From positions 1 to 6,768 of the forward strand of contig JAOZTQ010000075.1 in NCBI GenBank assembly GCA_029939085.1: a stretch of DNA of 6,768 nucleotides. Reading direction: 5' to 3'. A program made the translations under genes and the position numbers. Below, piece by piece: positions 1-6,175 of the stretch. A model generated the notes under the pieces. The model did not search any database. It was not told where the DNA came from and worked only from the letters and a program-made list of their open reading frames with translations. Source of the stretch: Candidatus Nanopelagicales bacterium (GTDB taxonomy: Bacteria; Actinomycetota; Actinomycetes; S36-B12; GCA-2699445). The first letter of the stretch is position 1; each line of letters begins with the position of its first letter.

Positions 1-723
1 GGGTTTTCTTGGGCAGTAGGAAGGCTTGGACCCTTGGTTTGGTGGCGTTTGCGTCCGAGCCTGGCGGAGCGAGATCCAGCATCGTCATCTGGACGAATTC
101 GAATTTGGTTAGTCATGCAGATGGCTTGGATCACCGCCGCCGCTACCGCCCAGACCGGCTTCGATCCATTAATCGTTTCCAGCCAACTAGGCGCCGCGGA
201 GGCGGCTTCTTTCGGTATTGCCAATCAGCTGGTTGTTGGAGCATTGATACCTCTCACTATCTTGACGCCGCTATTTATGGCCAACATGGCAGCGGCTCGA
301 GGCAGCGGCTGGTCGAAGCGCCATAGTCGCGACTTGAAAAGACTGCTTCTTCAATCATCCGCTGCCGGAGTCATCGCGGGCGTCATTCTGTTTGAACTTG
401 GGCCCTGGGTAGCGGAATTCCTAGGCAGCGGGGAAGTCGAGGCACCGAGGTCCCTCTACCTAGCCGCTGGCGCTGTAGTTTTGGCAAGTTTCATGGCAGC
501 GCCACTGCAATGGGTTCTATCCGGTCCGGCTGGTTTACGTGTGGCCGTAAGGATCCAGACAGTCATGGTGATCGGCAATATTTTATTGAGCCTGTGGTTG
601 GCCAACCTCATCGGCACTGCTGGACCATTCGTCGGCACCGCCTCGGTATATCTCATCGGTGCGACGACCATGATTTTGGCGATACGGCTCAAGCCACAAC
701 TGTTAGCCGAGCAGCATTCATGA
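1..723 (+). CDS. Polysaccharide/oligosaccharide flippase-like membrane protein, C-terminal part (5' end outside window)
   Basis: The frame is open from base 1 to the TGA at 721-723, so about 240 residues of a longer protein are seen and the true start lies upstream. Roughly six hydrophobic segments are visible, around residues 36-52, 72-95, 116-140, 152-173, 184-204 and 210-228. Between the second and third is a basic cytoplasmic loop (GSGWSKRHSRDLKRLLL). The pattern 'TILTPLFMANMAAARG', then a charged loop, a long helix ending in a GPWVAEFLG-type motif, and a final helix pair with 'GTAGPFVGTASVYLIGA' matches the last six helices of Wzx/MATE-like flippases. These move lipid-linked saccharides across the cytoplasmic membrane during cell-envelope or exopolysaccharide synthesis. 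A TTG at 34 is not needed as a start because the frame continues to the window edge. It converges on the next gene. The substrate cannot be told. Family call is by sequence pattern; another multi-helix transporter of the same superfamily remains possible. Confidence 0.72.
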   Translation, partial: GFSWAVGRLGPLVWWRLRPSLAERDPASSSGRIRIWLVMQMAWITAAATAQTGFDPLIVSSQLGAAEAASFGIANQLVVGALIPLTILTPLFMANMAAARGSGWSKRHSRDLKRLLLQSSAAGVIAGVILFELGPWVAEFLGSGEVEAPRSLYLAAGAVVLASFMAAPLQWVLSGPAGLRVAVRIQTVMVIGNILLSLWLANLIGTAGPFVGTASVYLIGATTMILAIRLKPQLLAEQHS

Positions 724-745
724 GTTGCCACCCTGAGAACAATAG

Positions 746-1840
746 TTAAACGCGAGCGTCTATTTCAGCCGTGACTTCGTCTACGGTGAGTTCATCGATT
801 AAGCCCAAATCGTGCGCCACCTGGGCCATTTGGATCGAGTCCCGCACTCGAATGAGTCCTGACTTCTTTCGAGTTTTCGACGGGCCTTGGTCTGGGACTT
901 CTGCATCCTCAACGGTTATATCGCGAATAATCGCCGCTCGGATTCTGGTTGGATCGGACTCCAGAAACTCGCTATAGATCTGTTCGTCTCGTTCCCCACT
1001 GTCCCCGATGAGAACAAACTTGAGCTTGGGGTAGGCATCGAGGATACGTCGGATGCGAGCACGTTTGTGATTGGACTCAAGCTTGCCCTCGGAGTCGCTA
1101 GGCGGTGAGCCGGGCCTCCAGTCAGTCAGGAAGATGGGACCCCGGGGAAAACCTCGGACTCCAAGAAACTGCGTCAACATGTCATATAGATTCCACGGCC
1201 CCGAGGAGACATAGAAAAAGGTCGATTCCGGGTGCTTTGGATTTGTCCCCCGGGCAAGGCCTCGGTAGAGGCTAGGTGTGCCCGGGACTGGCTGCCGTCC
1301 GTAGGCATCGCGCAGTAGTGTGCGTTGCACTGCCTTGAGGCCCTCCGTCATTCCGGTCACCAGAATCGTGTCGTCGATGTCAGTAATGAAACCGACTTTC
1401 GAAGAGTTGTCCGGGAGTACTACTCGACCGCGCGCGGTTACTTCTCGACCCTGGTCTTCTGCGTGGAAAAGGACTTCATGCCACCCGGGTTCGATGTCTT
1501 CGACCGGAACCTTGGCAACGATGAATCCATCGGCATTGCTGTGAGTGGTCACAGTGTTTCCTGCGACCGTCACTGAAACCTTCAAACCCGCGATGTCCAG
1601 CACGACCCAGCGCAACAGGTTCGCAGCGAGGGTTGCGTCAATTCGCAAGCCCCCCGGCTGAACGTCGAAGATGGGTTGCTCCATAGCTCGAGCTCGCACG
1701 TGGGCTATCCCGTCGGCAACGAAGCCCCGATAGGGCTGAATTACCGTTGGCCGTGACAGACCAGTGACTCTCTTACCTGTGCGCAGCGTTTGCGTCGCCA
1801 GGTCTTCCATGTCCGCTCCGAAGCGCAACCAATCGACCAT
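746..1840 (-). CDS. App1-family phosphatidate phosphatase-like protein (DUF2183, HAD fold)
   Basis: The protein is 364 residues if read from the ATG at 1840. Residues 30-145 form a mostly beta N-terminal domain. From about 147 to 312 comes the catalytic domain of the App1/DUF2183 family: motif I DIDDT at 154-158 (nucleophile Asp154, acid/base Asp156), motif II SSGPWN at 212-217, the lysine of motif III in SNHKR (Lys259), and motif IV GDSGERD at 279-285. Yeast App1 of this family dephosphorylates phosphatidate to diacylglycerol; the bacterial substrate is not established, so a lipid-phosphate phosphatase role is inference. No signal peptide or membrane helix is seen, suggesting a cytosolic or peripheral enzyme. 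The start is uncertain: the ATG at 1840 has no clear Shine-Dalgarno, whereas the in-frame ATG at 1810 (Met11) has GGAG five bases upstream; an in-frame TGA blocks extension beyond 1840. It lies 110 bp downstream of the ATPase on the same strand and may be cotranscribed. It is convergent with the flippase, 22 bp apart. Confidence 0.88.
   Translation of the reverse strand: MVDWLRFGADMEDLATQTLRTGKRVTGLSRPTVIQPYRGFVADGIAHVRARAMEQPIFDVQPGGLRIDATLAANLLRWVVLDIAGLKVSVTVAGNTVTTHSNADGFIVAKVPVEDIEPGWHEVLFHAEDQGREVTARGRVVLPDNSSKVGFITDIDDTILVTGMTEGLKAVQRTLLRDAYGRQPVPGTPSLYRGLARGTNPKHPESTFFYVSSGPWNLYDMLTQFLGVRGFPRGPIFLTDWRPGSPPSDSEGKLESNHKRARIRRILDAYPKLKFVLIGDSGERDEQIYSEFLESDPTRIRAAIIRDITVEDAEVPDQGPSKTRKKSGLIRVRDSIQMAQVAHDLGLIDELTVDEVTAEIDARV
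1816..1819 (-). promoter_or_regulatory. Ribosome binding site supporting a shorter App1-like start
   Basis: On the minus strand GGAG is followed by CGGAC and then ATG at 1810-1808. The five-base spacer is workable and the motif is better than anything before the ATG at 1840. If used, the protein starts at residue 11 (MEDLATQTL) and is 354 residues long. The HAD motifs are unaffected. Confidence 0.45.
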
Positions 1841-1950
1841 TCGAAAATCATGCCATCATCCGGGCGAGGTTGCGCTGGAAGACAATGATTCTTGCGCCAA
1901 GCTGGATTATCGGGACCGCGAACTTGCATTTCGTCCATGACAATCAGATC
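1841..1950. other. Short intergenic gap between ATPase and App1-like gene
   Basis: This 110-bp gap separates two minus-strand genes. I see no strong hairpin with a T-tract after the ATPase stop, so read-through into the App1-like gene is possible. A GATAAT resembling a -10 box lies on the minus strand at 1910-1905, but no matching -35 is evident. A 65-codon frame crosses the gap into the App1-like gene (minus strand, 1938-1741). It has no Shine-Dalgarno and unconvincing composition, so I do not call it a gene. Confidence 0.5.
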
Positions 1951-4900
1951 TCAGATCCCCTCTACCTTCCATGACCAAGTGTTTCCAATCTCAGGTTGAT
2001 AAGTGCACTGAATCCCGGTCACGATATTGCGATCCAGATACGCACCAACCTCCGGTGCTACTTCAGATATCCGGCTGATGGCATCACGGATCCTCGCACT
2101 CACTGCTTTACGTGCGCGTTCCACTGATTGGTTGGCAGCACTTCGTGGTCGTCCACCCAGGCCCGCCACTCGCTGGAGTTCCTCGAGAATCTGTTCACGC
2201 TCGGCCTCAAACTTTTCAGCCCGACCAGTGTCGTTGTTCAGTTGACTCTCTTGGATGTCGTGTTCGAGGTCGGCCAACCGGGTTCGATAGCTAGCCAGTG
2301 TCGCGCGGTCTACGGCTTCTTCTTGAGTCAGGGAAGTCTGGGGACTACCCATCAGCGTTAACGCAGTCACTTCCACATTTGGCCTGGAAACCAGTTCCGC
2401 GATGTCAGCCAGCCCTTTGACATGGGTTAGTACAACCGTTTGGTCATCGTAATCAAGGGTCCAGCGTCGATCGGAGCGACGCAGCACGATCTCCTTTTGC
2501 TCTGTTGGGCGGGTGTGGTCAAGCTGTGACTGCCCACGTTGACAATCCCGGACCCAACCCGTTGCACCAAGCGACTGCGCCAATCCCTTTGCGATATCGA
2601 GGTACTCGCGTGACCTCTTTTCATACCCCAATACGCCTGACAAGATTCCCAATGAGTAGGCGAATGGACCTGAAAAGGCCACGGCGGCACCATTAACCCC
2701 GCAGGAGTTGGACATGGGTTCAAACTCCGCTAAAAGTTCTCGAGCCAGACCTTTGTCGTCACAAGCGACAGCCGCTGAGGCTAGGTAAGGAAGGAAGACA
2801 GCTTGCAAATAGGAGTTTTCGTTTCGCCACCCACCGGAGGCTCCCACAAGGTTGAGCTCTCGCCGCGCCTCCGACACGTTTCCGGCACGGGCCCAGGCTC
2901 CCGCCGCGATCGCGTGCGCATGAACGGGAGCCCCGGTCCACCACTTCACAGCATCGACAGCTAACGTCTCAAATTCCTGCGGTTCCCCACGTGCCCACGC
3001 GAGAGCAACTCGGTGAGACATAAGGACATTGCCAGTATCAGGTTCACCGATTTCTTCGCCGAGTACGGCGGCCTCATTAAGCAGTTGCTCCGCATCTTCA
3101 AGGCGATCTTCCAACAAAGCCAAGAAAGTCATGCGAGTAAGCGCCAGATAGCGGTCCCGTGGTTCCGAGTCCTCGTGGAGTAGATCGAACCAGCGTTGTA
3201 ACGCTTGTCGAAATGCAGGATCTCCCGCTTCGATCAACGCTGTTGCTTCGAGTAGCCGCCCGTCCGCCGAGTAGCTCGTACCTTCGGTACGTTCTCCGAT
3301 CTCGGCCAGCTCCACTGCCAATCCGACTCGAGATTGGCCAGTACCGGGCGCCCACAACGCATCGTGTCGCGCCAAAAGGCACATAGCTAAGGTTTCATCA
3401 TCATCGGACTTCCGGCCCAAAGCCAAGGCCTCAATGCTTAAGGCGGCTGCCTCGTCACGTTCTGCACTGACCGAATGTTGAAGCTCTCTTGCCAGCGCAG
3501 CCGTCAGCCGAGCGCGCAGACTGGTCTGATCGGGGCTGAGCAGATCCAGGGCATACCTAAGTTGTTGGATGAGTTGATCCCTACGGATCGCAAAGCGAGA
3601 GCCTAGCTGTGCGGTTGCCAACACAACTTCTGCAACCAACTGCGGATCGGTGACGAGTGCTACCTCATGAGCTTCGTTGAGCAGGGAGCGAGCGGTTTCG
3701 AGATCTCCCGAGCGCGCCAGATTCTCCGCCGCTGACGAAAGGATTTTCACGACGTACTCATCGTCGATGCGACGACCCGTTGCCCCTGCGGCCTCATATA
3801 CCCGCTGCAGTCTGGCCGCTGCCTCCGCAAAAGCAGCTCGCTTCTGGTCCGCCTGTGCGGCGGCCCAGGCCCAATCCAGCGCCTTGTCCGGACCGCTAAC
3901 GGGTACGGCATTGGCAAAGTGCCTGGCAAGGTCCCCTGGATCTGGTGAGGCGCCAGCCGCAATGTTAGCTTCCAGGGCTTCACCGAATTGCAGATGTATT
4001 TCGGCGCGACGCGTTGGAGTCAGTTCCGCGTACACCGCCTCTCGGTACAGGTCGTGCGAGAAAATGAACCGACCCCACTCGTCCTCGTCGACGATCCCCG
4101 CTGCAACTGCGGTCTCGAGTCGTTTCCTGACCTCATCCGCAGGGAGTCGCGCAACGTCAGCCAAAATGCCGACATCGGACCGTTTCCCTTGGACCGCGGC
4201 AAGCTGTAGGAGTTCGATGCTTGCTGCTGGTAAGTCTCTTACTCGCCGAGAAGCCGCGTCCTGCACTAGTAAAGGTGGGGGTGCACCTCCCGGTAGTCCA
4301 GCGATTTCTCTGACGAATAGGGGATGTCCCTGCGTACGTTCATGTAAGTCTCGAAGGGTTTGAGCAGTCGCTTCTCGGCCAGTGATTTTCGCGGCAAGTT
4401 CACTGACTTCTTCAATACTTAGACCCTTCAGTTGAATGTGTTGATTATGTGAGGCTAAATCGAAGAGTTGTCCGCGCGTAGCGCTCATTTCGTCGTCACG
4501 AAACAAACCGATGACGGTGAGTGGCACCGGTGCACGAGATTGGGTGACCAGCCGCAATAAATCGAGGCTGGATTCATCAGCCCATTGCAAATCGTCAAGT
4601 ACGATCACAACCGGATTCGCTGCTGCCGCCGACTCAAGCCACCGCGTTGCCGCGTGCAGAAGCATGGCGCGATCACGCTCATCGTATTCAGGGGCCGATT
4701 CACCAAGGTCTCGGATCAAAACCGACAACAGTTTGCTGTGCCGTCCCGCGAACTTATGTGCGGCATCAAGACCGAAAGATGCGGCCAAATCGTCGAAAAT
4801 TTGTATCCACGGCCAGAAACCCGGCATCGCGCCGCCATCCCAACAGGTTCCCCAACCGACCTCAATCTCCTGGGATCTAGCCGTATGTACTGCTGCTTCT

Positions 4901-5040
4901 GCCACGCTGGTTTTACCGATCCCAGCCGTTCCAGCAATGAATATCGTTCGGACCTGCTCACGAACTGTCCTATCCATGGCGTTTCGGACCTGGTCCAAAA
5001 CGTCAACACGGCCCACCAAGCCGTCATCCGCTGCGCCCAC
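1951..5040 (-). CDS. Large STAND-type AAA ATPase with TPR-like region and C-terminal putative winged-helix domain; candidate regulator of the divergent nitrilase operon
   Basis: From the GTG at 5040 the protein has 1029 residues. It opens with LVGRVDVLDQV (8-18), the usual entry to an AAA_16 ATPase, then Walker A GTAGIGKTS (37-45), Walker B VVIVLDDLQWAD (144-155) and a sensor-1-like GLFRDDE (178-184). TQGHPLFVREI (236-246) and FIFSHDLYREAVYAEL (325-340) are typical of the arm that follows in MalT/LuxR-like STAND proteins. Residues about 385-845 look like helical TPR-like repeats, a probable ligand- or partner-sensing region. The last 180 residues (849-1029) hold a beta-rich start, VVLTHVKGLADIAELVSRP (869-887) resembling a winged-helix core, a coiled coil (about 915-957), GLGGRPRS and a helical end with TGIQCTYQP. 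There is no C-terminal LuxR helix-turn-helix. The longest frame begins with TTG at 5229, but that overlaps the nitrilase by 23 bases and adds an unfamily-like, Cys/Phe-rich 63 residues. Regulation of the nitrilase is inferred from divergence only. Confidence 0.88.
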   Translation of the reverse strand: MGAADDGLVGRVDVLDQVRNAMDRTVREQVRTIFIAGTAGIGKTSVAEAAVHTARSQEIEVGWGTCWDGGAMPGFWPWIQIFDDLAASFGLDAAHKFAGRHSKLLSVLIRDLGESAPEYDERDRAMLLHAATRWLESAAAANPVVIVLDDLQWADESSLDLLRLVTQSRAPVPLTVIGLFRDDEMSATRGQLFDLASHNQHIQLKGLSIEEVSELAAKITGREATAQTLRDLHERTQGHPLFVREIAGLPGGAPPPLLVQDAASRRVRDLPAASIELLQLAAVQGKRSDVGILADVARLPADEVRKRLETAVAAGIVDEDEWGRFIFSHDLYREAVYAELTPTRRAEIHLQFGEALEANIAAGASPDPGDLARHFANAVPVSGPDKALDWAWAAAQADQKRAAFAEAAARLQRVYEAAGATGRRIDDEYVVKILSSAAENLARSGDLETARSLLNEAHEVALVTDPQLVAEVVLATAQLGSRFAIRRDQLIQQLRYALDLLSPDQTSLRARLTAALARELQHSVSAERDEAAALSIEALALGRKSDDDETLAMCLLARHDALWAPGTGQSRVGLAVELAEIGERTEGTSYSADGRLLEATALIEAGDPAFRQALQRWFDLLHEDSEPRDRYLALTRMTFLALLEDRLEDAEQLLNEAAVLGEEIGEPDTGNVLMSHRVALAWARGEPQEFETLAVDAVKWWTGAPVHAHAIAAGAWARAGNVSEARRELNLVGASGGWRNENSYLQAVFLPYLASAAVACDDKGLARELLAEFEPMSNSCGVNGAAVAFSGPFAYSLGILSGVLGYEKRSREYLDIAKGLAQSLGATGWVRDCQRGQSQLDHTRPTEQKEIVLRRSDRRWTLDYDDQTVVLTHVKGLADIAELVSRPNVEVTALTLMGSPQTSLTQEEAVDRATLASYRTRLADLEHDIQESQLNNDTGRAEKFEAEREQILEELQRVAGLGGRPRSAANQSVERARKAVSARIRDAISRISEVAPEVGAYLDRNIVTGIQCTYQPEIGNTWSWKVEGI

Positions 5041-5041
5041 G

Positions 5042-5060
5042 GCAGATTCCTCCAATCTGC
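5042..5060. repeat. Perfect inverted repeat GCAGATT-CCTCC-AATCTGC around the ATPase ribosome-binding site
   Basis: Arms of seven bases at 5042-5048 and 5054-5060 are exactly complementary with a five-base spacer. In the ATPase mRNA the arms would form a seven-pair stem with GGAGG as the whole loop, ending one base before the GTG start codon. As DNA it is a 19-bp palindrome of operator size. Either an autoregulatory operator or a translational switch is possible; nothing in sequence alone decides. Confidence 0.6.
5049..5053 (-). promoter_or_regulatory. Shine-Dalgarno GGAGG of the ATPase gene, deciding the GTG start
   Basis: On the minus strand GGAGG is followed by eight bases and then GTG (5040-5038), an ideal spacing. 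This is much the best initiation signal in the region and places the first residues right before LVGR, where proteins of this family normally begin. The five bases also form the loop of a perfect inverted repeat (5042-5060). Confidence 0.8.
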
Positions 5061-5066
5061 ACCAAT

Positions 5067-5085
5067 CGCCAGAAATAATCTGGCG
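5067..5085. repeat. Perfect inverted repeat CGCCAGA-AATAA-TCTGGCG, candidate operator
   Basis: The seven-base arms at 5067-5073 and 5079-5085 are perfectly complementary with a five-base AT spacer. Geometry is the same as the repeat centred 25 bp away at 5051, though the arms are only partly alike (both contain CAGA/TCTG). It sits 27-45 bp upstream of the ATPase GTG and 122 bp or more from the nitrilase start. It would suit a repressor or autoregulator acting near the ATPase promoter or leader. Confidence 0.55.
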
Positions 5086-5105
5086 GAATCCACCAAAATC
5101 TGGCG
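5077..5105. repeat. Direct repeat AATCTGGCG (two copies, 20 bp apart)
   Basis: Exact nine-base copies lie at 5077-5085 and 5097-5105; a partial third copy, AATCTGC, lies at 5054-5060. Start-to-start distances are 23 and 20 bp, close to two helical turns, so all three would lie on about the same face of the DNA. The first full copy doubles as the right arm of the 5067-5085 palindrome. This is a plausible array of half-sites for a multimeric regulator. Confidence 0.5.
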
Positions 5106-5177
5106 CCTTCAGAATGACACGAGTCGAGGAAGGTGGAAAACATGGATAGCAAGCTAGCCCTCGATACCTACAAAAAT

Positions 5178-5190
5178 CACCCACTGGGTG
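5178..5190. repeat. Small dyad CACCC-ACT-GGGTG upstream of the nitrilase start
   Basis: Five-base perfect arms with a three-base spacer end 16 bases before the nitrilase ATG. In RNA it would form a short GC-rich hairpin just before the weak ribosome-binding region (GCAGG at 5197-5201). It could be an operator half or a leader hairpin, or chance. Confidence 0.3.
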
Positions 5191-5206
5191 GGATAGCAGG
5201 CGCAAA

Positions 5207-6127
5207 ATGAATGAAAAATCTAGTTTCAAGATCGCGGCAGTCCAAGAGACCCCGGTCTACTTGGATCGCGACGCAACCGTTGAACTGGTGGCTGAGCAAG
5301 TCGCCAAAGCTGCGACCGATGGTGCCGATCTGGTGGTATTCCCGGAGTCTTTCGTTCCGGGGTATCCGGATTGGGTGTGGCGCAAACCGCTGCAAGACCA
5401 CGACTTCTACGAGAGATTTCTGGACCAGGCGGTTGATTTGGACAGCGATCAGCTCGCGCCCGTATTCGAAGCCGCCAGAGAATCCGGCACGTGGGTTGCG
5501 TTGGGACTCACCGAACGCAGCCACTCCGGGACTCTCTACAACACCGTGGTTTACATCGACCGCAACGGAGAGATTGCCGATCGACATCGCAAACTCAAAC
5601 CCACGTCGTTAGAACGGACGGTCTGGGGTGAGGGCCAAGAGCATCTTCTGACCGTTGTCGAGATGGACGGTGTGCGGGTCGGTTCCCTTATTTGCTGGGA
5701 AAACTACATGCCGCTAGCTCGAGCAGCGATGTACCAAGCGGGAATCGATGTTCTTTTGGCGCCGACCTGGGATAACAGCGATGAGTGGGTTGCAACACTT
5801 CGTCACACCGCCAAAGAAGGACGCATCTTTGTCGTCGGGGTCACTGCGTGTATGCGTGGGTCAGATGTCCCGAGAGATATAGCGGGAGCAGCAGACATTT
5901 ACGAAGGTGACGATGACTGGATGTCGCGAGGTAACACCACCATCGTGGCGCCGGGCGGACATGTTGTGTCCGGACCACTTATGGGTGAAACAGGAGTCGT
6001 CGCAGCAGATCTGGATATAGATCGCGTGGCACTGAGTCGCCGGTGGTTTGATCCCGTGGGTCACTACTCCCGACCCGATGTTCTCCGTCTCGTTGTCGAT
6101 AACACAGGCCCCAGCGCCTCCTCCTAA
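5207..6127 (+). CDS. Nitrilase (carbon-nitrogen hydrolase family)
   Basis: The 306-residue protein belongs to the nitrilase branch of carbon-nitrogen hydrolases, which convert a nitrile to a carboxylic acid plus ammonia through a thioimidate on the active cysteine. The catalytic set is complete: Glu47 in VVFPESFVPGYPDWVW, Lys129 in HRKLKPTSLER, the second glutamate Glu136 in LERTVWGEG, and Cys163 in SLICWENYMPLAR. Near the end, DPVGHYSRPDVL (281-292) is the conserved closing motif of true nitrilases. The chain ends about 14 residues later, so the long C-terminal tail of Rhodococcus-type nitrilases (about 360 residues) is absent. No signal peptide, so cytosolic. Whether the substrate is aliphatic, aromatic or an arylacetonitrile cannot be told. 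The ATG at 5207 begins MNEKSSFKIAAVQ, as expected for the family; the Shine-Dalgarno is weak (AGG, six bases upstream). It is divergent from the ATPase and followed after 48 bp by the VOC gene. Confidence 0.93.
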   Translation: MNEKSSFKIAAVQETPVYLDRDATVELVAEQVAKAATDGADLVVFPESFVPGYPDWVWRKPLQDHDFYERFLDQAVDLDSDQLAPVFEAARESGTWVALGLTERSHSGTLYNTVVYIDRNGEIADRHRKLKPTSLERTVWGEGQEHLLTVVEMDGVRVGSLICWENYMPLARAAMYQAGIDVLLAPTWDNSDEWVATLRHTAKEGRIFVVGVTACMRGSDVPRDIAGAADIYEGDDDWMSRGNTTIVAPGGHVVSGPLMGETGVVAADLDIDRVALSRRWFDPVGHYSRPDVLRLVVDNTGPSASS

Positions 6128-6175
6128 AACCAAATAGCAATCAACCTCAAACAAACCACTAAACGAAAGAGAAGA
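6128..6175 (+). promoter_or_regulatory. A/C-rich intercistronic linker with VOC ribosome-binding site
   Basis: This 48-base linker is almost devoid of G until GAAAGAGAAG (6165-6174), so it should be unstructured in RNA. It contains no promoter-like motif or terminator, supporting cotranscription of nitrilase and VOC genes. The purine run serves either ATG 6176 (GAAAG, six-base spacer) or ATG 6182 (GAGAAG, seven-base spacer). Confidence 0.5.

Larger units (their letters stand above)
5041..5206. promoter_or_regulatory. Divergent intergenic control region between ATPase and nitrilase
   Basis: The 166 bp between the two start codons should contain both promoters. No convincing -35/-10 pair is seen on either strand. 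TACAAA (5169-5174) on the plus strand is a weak -10 candidate for the nitrilase without a recognisable -35. The half next to the ATPase carries two perfect 7-5-7 inverted repeats and repeated AATCTG(G)CG elements. The half next to the nitrilase has a small CACCC-ACT-GGGTG dyad and an 8-bp direct repeat GGATAGCA (5144-5151 and 5191-5198). Confidence 0.6.

Noticed and set aside
724..745. Possible terminator between the convergent flippase and App1-like genes.
   Set aside because: The 22 bp contain no inverted repeat or T-run that I can see; termination for both genes must lie within the neighbouring coding sequence or be factor-dependent.
1741..1938. A 65-codon minus-strand frame between the ATPase and App1-like genes.
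   Set aside because: No Shine-Dalgarno before its ATG, a Trp/Arg/Cys-rich translation, and a large out-of-frame overlap with the App1-like coding region.
3677..4363. A 228-codon plus-strand frame opposite the ATPase gene.
   Set aside because: It mirrors the codons of a strongly supported minus-strand gene, is rich in Ser/Arg/Ala without any recognisable domain, and has no ribosome-binding site. It is a shadow of GC-rich coding DNA.
5097..5113. TCTG-GCGCCTT-CAGA dyad next to the repeat array.
   Set aside because: Only four-base arms with a seven-base spacer; too weak to separate from chance beside the stronger palindromes.
4511..5157. Two overlapping plus-strand frames (212 and 190 codons) opposite the ATPase N-terminal region and reaching into the intergenic region.
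   Set aside because: Both overlap Walker A/B coding sequence on the other strand and show Ser/Arg-rich low-information translation. They would also end just before the nitrilase without any family resemblance.
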